Of a DNA stretch of 64,000 nucleotides, positions 9,857 to 17,543 are shown in pieces. The number at the start of each line of letters is the position of its first letter. Position 1 is the first letter of the stretch. Made by a program: the position numbers and the translations under genes. Source of the DNA: Runella sp. CRIBMP (GTDB lineage Bacteria; Bacteroidota; Bacteroidia; Cytophagales; Spirosomataceae); the NCBI RefSeq assembly GCF_009905605.1, contig NZ_JAAAKZ010000003.1:372001-436000 (forward strand), written 5' to 3'. The notes below the pieces were generated by a model. It was not told the DNA's origin. It made no database searches and saw only the letters and a program-made list of their open reading frames with translations.

Positions 9857-9884
9857 CATAAAGAATTCATATTGGTGTCAGATT

Positions 9885-9921
9885 ATAAAAAAAGCCGAGG
9901 ACGACTGTTCTCGGTTTTTTT
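9885..9921 (+). terminator. Rho-independent terminator of the TonB/lipoprotein operon
   Basis: CCGAG and CTCGG pair around a 10-nt loop, preceded by an A-run and followed by TTTTTTT. It begins about 30 bp after the stop of the last lipoprotein gene. Confidence 0.8.
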
Positions 9922-9931
9922 ATGGAGTAGA

Positions 9932-9971
9932 TTTAAGGAATGTCGTCATTTTCAGAGTGTTATTCCTTAAA
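9932..9971. promoter_or_regulatory. 10-bp inverted repeat upstream of the DUF3500 gene
   Basis: TTTAAGGAAT (9932-9941) and ATTCCTTAAA (9962-9971) are perfect reverse complements 20 bp apart. The repeat covers the upstream candidate ATG at 9940 and ends 13 bp before the second candidate ATG at 9985. It could be an operator or an mRNA hairpin. Confidence 0.45.
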
Positions 9972-9984
9972 TCCTGCCCCGATT

Positions 9985-11064
9985 ATGCAAACCTGCTCTT
10001 TTGTTTCTCGAAGAATCTCTGACAGCGCAAAAATTATCGCGCTTTTATTCCTCTATCTCTACGTTGTTACGGTGGAGCTACACGCGCAAAAAAAGCTCAG
10101 TAGTGACTTAAAATCAGCTTCTGAGCAATTTTTAGGAACCCTTACAGCTGAACAAAAAGCATTGGCTACGTTGCCTTTTGACTCGGAGTGGCGTTACGAT
10201 TGGAACTACACGCCGCGTCAACGCAAAGGATTGCCTCTCAAACAAATGAATGAATCCCAACGTAAAGCCGCCATGAATTTGTTGAAAGTGGCTTTAAGTG
10301 ACCAAGGGTTAGCCAAAGCCGAGGCGATTATTAGCTTGGAATACGTATTGCGTCAGGTGGAAAAACGCCCCGAAAATGACACTTACCGCGACCCTGAAAA
10401 TTACGCTTTTGCCGTTTTTGGTAGTCCCGATGCCAAGCAGCCCTGGGGCTGGAGTGTGGAAGGCCATCATTTGTCGTTGCATTTTACGATTGTGGATAAC
10501 AAAGTGGAATTTATGCCGAGCTTTTTCGGTAGCAACCCGGGTATTGTACTGCCAGGTTACATTCAGGAAGGAAAACAGGTGTTGAAAGAAGAAACCGATG
10601 CCGCTTTTCGCTTATTGGGCTCTTTTGACGAGCAACAACTGAAAAAAGTAATGCTTGCCAACAAAGCGCCCAATGATTTACTAACCACCAATTCTCGAAA
10701 GGTAAATCTCGAAAATCGGGAAGGATTGGCACTGGGCGATATGACCCCTGCACAACAAAAAATGTTTCAAGAATTGATAAATATCTATTTAAGCCGCTAC
10801 CACGTAACGCTTAAAAATCAGGAATTGGACCGCCTGCGCCAAGCGGATATGAACAAAATTTATTTTGCTTGGATGGGCGACCGCGAGCCGATTCGGGGGG
10901 TAGGGCATGGGCATTATTTCCGCGTACACGGCCCCACGTTTTTGATTGAGTACGATAATACCCAAAACGGCGGCAACCACGTTCATTCCGTGGTGCGAGA
11001 TTTAACCAACGATTGGGGTGAAGATTTATTAAAAGCGCATTACGAGGCAGCCCATAAAAAGTAG
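9985..11064 (+). CDS. DUF3500 family secreted protein
   Basis: About 359 residues from ATG 9985; an in-frame ATG at 9940 would add 15. The N-terminus has a hydrophobic segment (IIALLFLYLYVVTVELHAQ) consistent with a signal peptide. The body matches my memory of DUF3500, with a LPFDSEWRYDWNYTPRQRKG block, a WGWSVEGHHLSLHFT block and a C-terminal GHGHYFRVHGPTFLIEYDN block rich in His. The biochemical role is unknown; the conserved His and Asp residues suggest metal binding. It is transcribed towards the beta-helix gene, with one base between the two stops. Confidence 0.8.
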   Translation: MQTCSFVSRRISDSAKIIALLFLYLYVVTVELHAQKKLSSDLKSASEQFLGTLTAEQKALATLPFDSEWRYDWNYTPRQRKGLPLKQMNESQRKAAMNLLKVALSDQGLAKAEAIISLEYVLRQVEKRPENDTYRDPENYAFAVFGSPDAKQPWGWSVEGHHLSLHFTIVDNKVEFMPSFFGSNPGIVLPGYIQEGKQVLKEETDAAFRLLGSFDEQQLKKVMLANKAPNDLLTTNSRKVNLENREGLALGDMTPAQQKMFQELINIYLSRYHVTLKNQELDRLRQADMNKIYFAWMGDREPIRGVGHGHYFRVHGPTFLIEYDNTQNGGNHVHSVVRDLTNDWGEDLLKAHYEAAHKK

Positions 11065-11065
11065 G

Positions 11066-12271
11066 TTATTTCATGCTGACCGCCGCTTGTTTTAGCGGCG
11101 AATGGGAACAGTCGTAGGCAGCGGCATCGCGCGAAACATTTTTGAAATTATTGGCTGCGTCAATATTTACAAAGGTTGCGTTTTGATTATTACGAACACA
11201 AATGCGGCTTTCCGCTTTAATTTGGCCATTTTCTAAAGTGTTGGCGTCTACGATTCCGTCGTAAATGATATGGGGGACTTTTTTACCAAACCGTAATTTA
11301 TAACGAAACAACTGGCCCATGCGGCCCTTGCCCTGATAGCGCACGCGGTCGCGCTCATAGACGTTGTCGTGGATATATATGCCCGTAGGATAAGGGTAAT
11401 AGTCTTTATCTTTGATGCGATTTTCGGTCAGAAAATAGCTGATAATACTTGTGCCGAGGCTATTGTTGCCAATGATTTTATTGTTGAAAATCTCCACTTG
11501 GTTGGTTGCCAAAATCATGACTCCTGTACCTTGCGGCACGCCAGCTACGATGTTTCCTTTTGGGGCAAAATTGGGGAAATTATTGTGGTGAATATGATTG
11601 TTGTACACCCGCACATTTCCGCCTTTTTTCTGAACCAAATCAGGCAAGTCAAACACTAAAATGCCTCCCGTATTTTCGGTGGATTCGTTGTCGTAGACGT
11701 CGGCTACCAGTGAGTTTTCGATTTCAATGCCCGCTACATTGTGGTAAGCACGGGAATTGCGTACGATGATATTTTTGGATTGCCCTACGTAAATCCCTGC
11801 GTCAGAAGCGCCAATGGCCACGCAGCCCTCAATCAATACGTTTTGACACATAACTGGGTACAATCCGTAAGCGCCGTTGGTGGCTTTGGGCTCGCCTGTC
11901 CATTCGGTTTTGACGTTTCTGAACGTTATGCCATTGACATTCATGGTTTTGATGGCATCGCCCTTGGCATCTTGGACGGTGAAATTTTCTAGCATTATAT
12001 TTTCGGCGTTGCTCACCCGTAATCCTTCCGCACCATCTGTTTGGCCTTTAAAACTCAGAATGGTTTTTTCCATTCCAGCTCCGCGAACGATAATGTTTTT
12101 TTTGCCTTCGAGCGACAAACTTCCACTCAATGTATAAGTGCCAGCCTCAAGGGTAATGGTGGCACCGTCTTCGGCCATAATGAGCTGACGCTGAAGTTTT
12201 TTTTGAAAATCAGCCTGCGCAAGGGCCGTAAAAGAAGCCAAACTGAGGGCAACAAATGATAAAAAACGCAT
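11066..12271 (-). CDS. Secreted right-handed parallel beta-helix protein
   Basis: 401 residues with a clear signal peptide (cleavage near TALAQA). The body is made of repeated short strands such as NIIVRGAGMEKTILSF, NIMLENFTVQDAKGDAIKT and NIIVRNSRAYHNVAGIEIEN, the pattern of pectate-lyase-like beta-helix (NosD/PbH1) proteins. The family binds or cleaves polysaccharides, or serves as a periplasmic scaffold. No catalytic set can be assigned. Related proteins are often annotated 'parallel beta-helix domain-containing' in Bacteroidota and Proteobacteria. The gene's 3' end holds a hairpin that may also stop transcription from the convergent DUF3500 gene. Confidence 0.8.
   Translation of the reverse strand: MRFLSFVALSLASFTALAQADFQKKLQRQLIMAEDGATITLEAGTYTLSGSLSLEGKKNIIVRGAGMEKTILSFKGQTDGAEGLRVSNAENIMLENFTVQDAKGDAIKTMNVNGITFRNVKTEWTGEPKATNGAYGLYPVMCQNVLIEGCVAIGASDAGIYVGQSKNIIVRNSRAYHNVAGIEIENSLVADVYDNESTENTGGILVFDLPDLVQKKGGNVRVYNNHIHHNNFPNFAPKGNIVAGVPQGTGVMILATNQVEIFNNKIIGNNSLGTSIISYFLTENRIKDKDYYPYPTGIYIHDNVYERDRVRYQGKGRMGQLFRYKLRFGKKVPHIIYDGIVDANTLENGQIKAESRICVRNNQNATFVNIDAANNFKNVSRDAAAYDCSHSPLKQAAVSMK
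11081..11100. terminator. Hairpin inside the 3' end of the beta-helix gene
   Basis: CGCCGCT and AGCGGCG form a perfect 7-bp stem with a 6-nt TGTTTT loop, 17 bp past the DUF3500 stop codon. No U-tract follows on the plus strand. It may protect or define the DUF3500 mRNA end. Confidence 0.4.
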
Positions 12272-12332
12272 AATTTCGAAAGGTTTAGGAAAGACGAAAG
12301 TACGAAAAAATAGAAACTTCGCAGCAATACCC

Positions 12333-12340
12333 TAATTTTG
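12333..12340 (+). promoter_or_regulatory. Candidate -7 element of ribH
   Basis: TAATTTTG matches TAnnTTTG and lies 52 bp before the ribH start. No TTG is seen at the -33 position, so support is partial. Confidence 0.4.
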
Positions 12341-12392
12341 TGATTCGCTGTTGTAAAACTATAGACTATTAACCGTAAACGGACTGCTAAGA

Positions 12393-12872
12393 ATGTCATC
12401 TGCTCACAAAAACCTGAGTGTATTCAACACGGAAGGTTTGCCCGATATAAGTGCTAAAAAATTTGTCATTGTTGTGGCCGAATGGAACGACGAGGTCACT
12501 GGTGCGCTCTACGAAGGAGCCCATAAAACGTTGCTCGAATACGGTGCCAAACCCGAGAATATTCGGAGAGTGAATGTTCCTGGAAGCTTTGAATTAAGTT
12601 TTGGCTCACAGGTATACGCCCAAAAGCCCGACGTTGATGCCATTATTGCCATCGGCTGCGTGATTCAGGGCGAAACCAAGCACAACGATTATATCAACCA
12701 CGCGGTTGCTCATGGCCTCACCGACGTAGCGTTGAAGTACAACAAACCCGTTATTTTTGGGGTCTTAACGCCCAATACGCTGCAACAGGCCCTCGACCGA
12801 GCAGGAGGTATCCACGGCAATAAAGGCGACGAAGCTGCCATGACAGCCATAAAAATGTTGGGCCTTCAATAA
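12393..12872 (+). CDS. ribH: 6,7-dimethyl-8-ribityllumazine synthase
   Basis: 159 residues, the usual length. It condenses 5-amino-6-ribitylamino-uracil with 3,4-dihydroxy-2-butanone 4-phosphate in riboflavin synthesis and normally forms cytosolic pentamers or 60-mers. Visible motifs are the substrate loop VPGSFEL (about 62-68), IAIGCVIQGETKHNDYI with the likely catalytic His at about 97, and GVLTPNTLQQAL near the C-terminus. hisH starts 5 bp after its stop, so the two are likely co-transcribed, although their pathways differ. Confidence 0.96.
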   Translation: MSSAHKNLSVFNTEGLPDISAKKFVIVVAEWNDEVTGALYEGAHKTLLEYGAKPENIRRVNVPGSFELSFGSQVYAQKPDVDAIIAIGCVIQGETKHNDYINHAVAHGLTDVALKYNKPVIFGVLTPNTLQQALDRAGGIHGNKGDEAAMTAIKMLGLQ

Positions 12873-12877
12873 AAACG

Positions 12878-13465
12878 ATGAAAACAGTTATTATCAAATA
12901 CAACGCCGGCAATGTGCAGTCTGTGATGTACGCCTTGGACCGAATCGGCGCGGCTTACGAATGGACCGACGACCCAGATACGATTCGTTCGGCCGATAAA
13001 GTAATTTTTCCAGGCGTGGGAGAAGCGAGTACCGCCATGGCATATTTGCGAGAGCGCGGGCTTGATAAATTGATACCCTCGCTCAAACAGCCGCTGTTGG
13101 GTACGTGCGTAGGAATGCAGCTTATGTGCCGTTATTCGGAAGAAAACGATACTATTTGCATGGGAATTTTTGACGTGGATGTGTTGCGTTTTCCGCGTAC
13201 AAATGGCTTTAAGGTGCCTCAAACGGGTTGGAATGACATTTATTCGCTCAATAACCCACTTTGTGCGGGCTTGAATGAGCACGATTATGTGTATTATAAT
13301 CACGGCTATTATGCACCGCTTTGTGACCAAACGGCAGCCAAGACCAACTACATCGTTGAATACTCAGCGATGTTACAAAAGGACAACTTTTTTGCGGCTC
13401 AGTTTCACTCCGAAATCAGTGGGAATGTGGGGCAGCGCATCTTTGAAAATTTTCTAAATCTGTAA
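12878..13465 (+). CDS. hisH: Imidazole glycerol phosphate synthase, glutaminase subunit HisH
   Basis: 195 residues of a class I glutamine amidotransferase. The nucleophile Cys lies at about 77 (GTCVGMQL), and the His-Glu pair is in FHSEISG near 177-179. It supplies ammonia to HisF for histidine and AICAR formation. hisF is not in this window and hisA lies 10 kb away, so the histidine genes are dispersed here. It follows ribH by 5 bp. Confidence 0.95.
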   Translation: MKTVIIKYNAGNVQSVMYALDRIGAAYEWTDDPDTIRSADKVIFPGVGEASTAMAYLRERGLDKLIPSLKQPLLGTCVGMQLMCRYSEENDTICMGIFDVDVLRFPRTNGFKVPQTGWNDIYSLNNPLCAGLNEHDYVYYNHGYYAPLCDQTAAKTNYIVEYSAMLQKDNFFAAQFHSEISGNVGQRIFENFLNL

Positions 13466-13486
13466 ACTCTTTCAACCGCTTTCCCC

Positions 13487-14221
13487 TTGCATCGCTTCTT
13501 GTTCCTGTTTGCAGTTGGAGTATGGCCTTTCATTTCAGAGGCGCAAAAGCAATATTATCCTCACCTGACGCTTTGGTCACGGGTGCAAGTAGCCAAAGAA
13601 CCGAATCCGAACTGGAATCTTGTAGGGACGCTCATGTGGAGACGTCAGAATAATTATCAAGAGAATCCTCATAATCCCACTGCTAGTCCGTTGATGATGG
13701 GAGGGCAAGCGCTGATTACGCATCGTAATACCCAAAATACGGTATGGGTACATATTGCTCAAATGAGTTACATGGTTTCCAATCAGCTGTTGGGAAAAGA
13801 GGAAGATTTTAATGCTCCCATTGGCAAGGAGTTTCGTTATGCAGGCGGGGTTGAGTTTAACCAAGAAGTAAACGAAAAACTCACGTTTCGGCAGCGGTTC
13901 ATGCAAGAGTTACGGTTTTTTAAAGCCAATAATTTTCATCCCGTTGGCCGGGTACGCGGTAGGGCCAATATTCGTTATCAATTCACCCCTTTTGTAAGTG
14001 TGAATGGCGTTACGGAGATTCTTTTTCATGACCCACCGCTGTTGAGCGGTCAAAAGCCTTTGCGTTTTCACCAATTTTGGTTTGGAGGAAGCTTGTTGTG
14101 GAGTTTAAGCGAACGTGTCAACCTCGAAACGGGTTATACATTTATTCATGGTCGTCGCGCTACATTAGTGGAGTTTGACGAACAAAATGTATTGAATCTC
14201 CATTTAGCGTTCGAAATCTAA
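13487..14221 (+). CDS. DUF2490 family outer membrane protein
   Basis: About 244 residues with a signal peptide ending near SEAQK and many alternating beta strands (TLWSRVQVAKEPNPNWNLVG, TVWVHIAQMSYMV), consistent with a small outer-membrane barrel of the DUF2490 family. The only start that keeps the signal peptide is TTG at 13487. The frame is closed by the hisH stop 24 bp upstream, and the next ATG would remove the signal. It sits 21 bp after hisH and its stop overlaps the next ATG by one base, so translation is probably coupled. Function is unknown. Confidence 0.78.
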   Translation: MHRFLFLFAVGVWPFISEAQKQYYPHLTLWSRVQVAKEPNPNWNLVGTLMWRRQNNYQENPHNPTASPLMMGGQALITHRNTQNTVWVHIAQMSYMVSNQLLGKEEDFNAPIGKEFRYAGGVEFNQEVNEKLTFRQRFMQELRFFKANNFHPVGRVRGRANIRYQFTPFVSVNGVTEILFHDPPLLSGQKPLRFHQFWFGGSLLWSLSERVNLETGYTFIHGRRATLVEFDEQNVLNLHLAFEI

Positions 14222-14718
14222 TGCGAAAGCTCCTTTTGTTACTGATGTTATTTTCATGGTTTAAACCCAACGCCCAGACCAAAAGTCGAGCTTATAAAAT
14301 GATGTTGGAGGGAATGTACAAGCATACCGTTCCGACGGTAAGTTGTAAGGAATTGAAAAAGGAACAGTCTCAGGTTGTTCTGCTGGATACCCGCACCAAA
14401 CGCGAATTTGAAGTGAGCCATTTGCCCGAAGCTAGATGGGTTGGGTATGAAGAATTTGACCTAAAAAAAGTAGAAAACCTTCCCAAAAATACGCCAATCG
14501 TGGTGTATTGTACCGTAGGCGTTCGTTCAGAGCGCATTGGCGAAAGACTTAAAGCGGCAGGGTTTCAAAATGTCCGAAATCTTTATGGTAGTATTTTTGA
14601 ATGGGTAAATCAGGAAAATTCCGTGGTAGATACGCAGGGAAAACCTACCCAAAAAGTCCACGCTTATTCGCGGTCTTGGGGGATTTGGCTCAATAAAGGT
14701 GAAAAAGTGTATGAGTAA
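14221..14718 (+). CDS. Secreted rhodanese-like protein
   Basis: 165 residues with a signal peptide (KLLLLLMLFSWFKPNAQT). A single rhodanese domain follows, with the LLDTRTKREFEVSHLPEA block and active-site loop YCTVGVRSERIG, catalytic Cys at about 97. Family members transfer sulfane sulfur or bind thiols; here the protein should be periplasmic. Its ATG overlaps the previous stop by one base (TAATG), and it overlaps the methyltransferase start by 8 bp, so this is a tight operon. Confidence 0.87.
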   Translation: MRKLLLLLMLFSWFKPNAQTKSRAYKMMLEGMYKHTVPTVSCKELKKEQSQVVLLDTRTKREFEVSHLPEARWVGYEEFDLKKVENLPKNTPIVVYCTVGVRSERIGERLKAAGFQNVRNLYGSIFEWVNQENSVVDTQGKPTQKVHAYSRSWGIWLNKGEKVYE

Positions 14719-15295
14719 TTTAGATCAAAATTTCTGGGATGAACGCTACCGCGCTGGTCAAACGGGTTGGGATATTGGCTATGTATCGCCGCCTTTGAAA
14801 GATTACATTGACCAATTAACTGATAAGAACCTTCGCATCCTTATTCCTGGCGGTGGCAATAGCTATGAGGCAGAATATCTTCTTCAGCAGGGGTTTACGG
14901 ACGTGACCGTGGTGGATATATCGGCCGAAATTGTTAAAAAACTTCAAGATAAACATGCTTCAAAAGGCTTCAAAGCTATTTGTGAAGATTTCTTTGAGCA
15001 CGAGGGGCAGTATGACTTAGTTTTGGAACAAACGTTTTTCTGCGCAATCGACCCGTCGCTGCGGCCGCGTTATGTGCACAAAATGCATGAATTACTGACT
15101 CCAAGCGGAAGGTTGGCGGGGCTTTTGTTTAATCGGCCTTTTGAAGGTGGTCCTCCTTTCGGCGGAACGGTCGAAGAGTATAAAGGTTTATTTGAGGAAA
15201 CTTTTGACCTAAAACGCATGAGTCCCGCCGCCAATTCCATTCTTCCTCGGCAGGGTTTTGAGGTCTTTTTTGTGGCTTCTCCCAAGGTTAATTAA
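14711..15295 (+). CDS. TPMT-family SAM-dependent methyltransferase
   Basis: 194 residues from ATG 14711; a GTG at 14699 would add four. It has the thiopurine methyltransferase-type N-terminus (FWDERYRAGQTGWDIG), a SAM-binding motif I variant (ILIPGGGNSYEAEYL) and a LEQTFFCAIDPSLR block. Bacterial members methylate thiol, selenium or tellurium compounds. A link with the upstream sulfur-handling rhodanese is attractive but inferred. It is the last gene of the ribH-led unit. Confidence 0.85.
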   Translation: MSNLDQNFWDERYRAGQTGWDIGYVSPPLKDYIDQLTDKNLRILIPGGGNSYEAEYLLQQGFTDVTVVDISAEIVKKLQDKHASKGFKAICEDFFEHEGQYDLVLEQTFFCAIDPSLRPRYVHKMHELLTPSGRLAGLLFNRPFEGGPPFGGTVEEYKGLFEETFDLKRMSPAANSILPRQGFEVFFVASPKVN

Positions 15296-15299
15296 AAAA

Positions 15300-15327
15300 C
15301 AAACGCCACCCAACCGAGCAGCGTTTG
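15300..15327. terminator. Hairpin between methyltransferase and small secreted protein genes
   Basis: CAAACGC (15300-15306) and GCGTTTG (15321-15327) pair around a 14-nt loop. Read on the minus strand it is followed by TTTTTT. It can serve as a terminator for the minus-strand gene and probably a bidirectional end. Confidence 0.6.
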
Positions 15328-15426
15328 TCCCTTTTCCTAAACCCTAACTACAATAATTTTTTTACTTCTGAATGTTTTTGTGGAGTGCTTTTGTCATTGG
15401 GCTGAGACCTGCTGACGGTGGAAGTA

Positions 15427-15687
15427 CTAGTGCGTAATTTTGATAATGAAGCTTACAATACGCCCAACGGTAGAAACAGCTTGGCGAGTTTCCTCCACGC
15501 CGTCCTGTGCTCGTTGCGTAACGTTCTTGAGAATAGAACCTTGCGGAATCACAGTCTTTTGGGGTTGAGAAACAACCGTACGCTCGGTCAAGGCTTTGTG
15601 GGTCGCAAAAATATTGTGCGGCCGGCCAATTGAAAAAGCGGCGGTACTCAACAAACACAGGGCGACGACGAGGGTGATAGCTTTCAT
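15427..15687 (-). CDS. Small secreted protein of unknown function
   Basis: 86 residues from ATG 15687. A signal peptide (ITLVVALCLLSTAAFS) is followed by a short basic, Gln/Thr-rich region and a hydrophobic C-terminal stretch (VGRIVSFIIK). I recognise no family. A textbook promoter 80 bp upstream and a terminator behind it support a real, monocistronic gene. ATG 15687 is chosen because the longer frame would cross the promoter. Confidence 0.6.
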   Translation of the reverse strand: MKAITLVVALCLLSTAAFSIGRPHNIFATHKALTERTVVSQPQKTVIPQGSILKNVTQRAQDGVEETRQAVSTVGRIVSFIIKITH

Positions 15688-15766
15688 GACTGTATGAGTT
15701 TTTAAATGGATTCGTAACGAGTATTTATTTTTGATGGCTGAATTCGGACCGACGATTCGGATGAAA

Positions 15767-15798
15767 CAAAGATATGGGTTTGGGATGGTATTATGCAA
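15767..15798 (-). promoter_or_regulatory. Bacteroidota-type promoter of the small secreted protein gene
   Basis: On the minus strand, TTG (15798-15796) and TATCTTTG (15774-15767) are separated by 21 bp and match -33/-7. Predicted transcription starts near 15760, giving a leader of about 70 nt. Confidence 0.7.
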
Positions 15799-15966
15799 TA
15801 CAAAGTACCTTGTTTTTGGTTAAAAAGTGTTAATCGGCAAATTTAGAGGATGAGTGGTAAGCAATTTTTCTTGTCGTTGAAAACTTCCTTTCATCACATA
15901 ACCATTGACCACCAAACCTCTACAACTATATGATGTAAAGGTGGGTGAAAAGGTTGCACGTTGCCC

Positions 15967-15991
15967 AAAAAAAAAGACAAACCTGTGGTTT
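15967..15991 (-). terminator. Likely terminator of pyrC
   Basis: Read on the minus strand, AAACC-ACA-GGTTT is followed by GTC and a run of nine T. The stem is short, so confidence is moderate. It lies about 65 bp past the pyrC stop. Confidence 0.5.
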
Positions 15992-16033
15992 CGCCTGATG
16001 AAACCGATAAAATAAGGAGTGAACTGAAATGCG

Positions 16034-16059
16034 TAGAGACGCAACACCGTGCGTCTCTA
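16034..16059. repeat. REP-like palindrome overlapping the pyrC stop codon
   Basis: TAGAGACGCA and TGCGTCTCTA form a perfect 10-bp stem with a 6-nt loop (ACACCG). The outermost three bases on the minus strand are the TAG stop of pyrC. The GTAGAGACGC...GCGTCTCTAC type is, as I recall, a widely dispersed repetitive palindrome in several bacterial genomes; only one copy is seen in this window. Confidence 0.65.
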
Positions 16060-17427
16060 AACTGTACGTCTAAAATATAATCGTTTTCCTCTTTCAGACT
16101 CATCAAAAACTCCGTTGGCATACACCAAATGTCCCGAAACAATCGTGTGCGTAATGCCTGATTGAAAGGTAGTTCCTTCCAAAGGAGACCAACCGCATTT
16201 GAATAAAATATTTTCTTTAGTTACGGTGGTAGGTTGGTTTAAATCTACCAATACTAAGTCGGCCCAGTAGCCTTCCCGGATATAGCCACGGCGGTCTATC
16301 TGAAATACGTCGGCTACGGCGTGGCTCATTTTCTCTACTACTCGTTCTATCGAAATCTTACCTTGCTGCACAAATTCTAACATGATATTGAGCGAATGCT
16401 GCACTAAAGGCAAACCAGAAGGGGCCGCCCAATAACCTTTTGATTTTTCTTCCCAAGTGTGTGGAGCGTGGTCGGTAGCGATGACGTCGATGCGGTTGTC
16501 AAGCAGTGCCTGAAAGATTTTTTCTTTGTGATGAGGCGCTTTGATGGCAGGGTTACACTTGATTTGGGCACCCAATCGATGATAATCTTCGGCGTCAAAC
16601 CATAGATGATGTACGCATGCTTCTGAGGTGATGCGTTTTTGTCGTTTATCGTTTTCGCTTATGGCACTGTTTCCATAGCTACCAACTTCAAATAATTCGG
16701 TTTCCTCACCCGTCGAAATGTGGAGGATATGCAGCCGTGTACCGTGTTTTTTTGCCAGCGCCATCGCCATCGAAGACGATTTATAACAAGCTTCTTCGTT
16801 GCGAATGAGCGCGTGAATATCATACGGAACGTTGTCACCGTATTGTTGTTTAAACATTTCTGTACGCTGCCGAACCGTGGGCTCATCTTCGCAATGCGTG
16901 GCAATCAAGCAAGGAGCATTGGCAAATAGTTTTTCCAGCACTTCTGGCGCATCTACGAGCATATTGCCCGTGGAAGAGCCCATAAAAATCTTGATGCCGC
17001 ACACATCAGGGCAAATCGTTTGCATAACCTCATCATAATTATCGTTGGAAGCCCCCATAAAAAAAGAGTAATTTGCCAACGAGGTCTGCGAAGCAATTTG
17101 ATATTTATCTTCCAATAAGCTTTGAGTTAGTGCATTGGGTACGGTATTGGGCATCTCCATGAAAGAAGTTACCCCGCCCGCCACGGCTGCTTTAGCTTCC
17201 GAATAAATAGTAGCTTTGTGCGTCAGACCTGGCTCACGAAAGTGAACTTGGTCGTCTATCACCCCTGGCAGTAGGTATTGGCCAGCGGCATCGATGATTT
17301 TATCGGCATCAAGATGTTTTAAATCACCCCCGATTTTTTCAATCAAACCGTTTTTTACCAGAACGTCCTGTTCCAAAATATGCCCTTCGTTGACTACGCG
17401 GGCGTTAATGATAAGAATAGATGACAT
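16057..17427 (-). CDS. pyrC: Dihydroorotase (class I type)
   Basis: 456 residues of the amidohydrolase superfamily; it cyclises carbamoyl-aspartate to dihydroorotate in pyrimidine synthesis. Visible elements are the metal motif DDQVHFREPG (about 58-67), the lysine to be carboxylated at about 146 (GIKIFMGS), metal His at about 178 (THCED) and 236 (LHIS), and Asp at about 319 (ATDHAPH). The usual HxH is QxH here, with Gln at 60. I recall this variant from other Bacteroidota dihydroorotases. The stop codon lies in a REP-like palindrome. It is transcribed away from the TonB receptor gene. Confidence 0.92.
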   Translation of the reverse strand: MSSILIINARVVNEGHILEQDVLVKNGLIEKIGGDLKHLDADKIIDAAGQYLLPGVIDDQVHFREPGLTHKATIYSEAKAAVAGGVTSFMEMPNTVPNALTQSLLEDKYQIASQTSLANYSFFMGASNDNYDEVMQTICPDVCGIKIFMGSSTGNMLVDAPEVLEKLFANAPCLIATHCEDEPTVRQRTEMFKQQYGDNVPYDIHALIRNEEACYKSSSMAMALAKKHGTRLHILHISTGEETELFEVGSYGNSAISENDKRQKRITSEACVHHLWFDAEDYHRLGAQIKCNPAIKAPHHKEKIFQALLDNRIDVIATDHAPHTWEEKSKGYWAAPSGLPLVQHSLNIMLEFVQQGKISIERVVEKMSHAVADVFQIDRRGYIREGYWADLVLVDLNQPTTVTKENILFKCGWSPLEGTTFQSGITHTIVSGHLVYANGVFDESERGKRLYFRRTV

Positions 17428-17543
17428 AATTATTTTTTAAGTTGGTTCCAACCCTTTTGGCTACTTAACAGACTATGTATTAAAAAGGAAACGTTATACA
17501 TTAAACCGCCAAACTTACAACTCATTACCTGAACAGCCATATC

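Larger units (their letters stand above)
15688..16033. other. Intergenic region between pyrC and the small secreted gene
   Basis: About 350 bp without a convincing gene. It holds the promoter at 15767-15798, a likely pyrC terminator (short AAACC/GGTTT stem followed on the minus strand by nine T) and, just beyond, the REP-like palindrome. Reading frames in it have no support. Confidence 0.5.

Noticed and set aside
15362-15658. Alternative 98-residue frame over the small secreted protein
   Set aside because: The other frame has a signal peptide and sits correctly behind a promoter.
15820-16047. Minus-strand reading frame of 75 residues between pyrC and the small secreted gene
   Set aside because: It covers the pyrC terminator and the palindrome and has no signal, motif or promoter.
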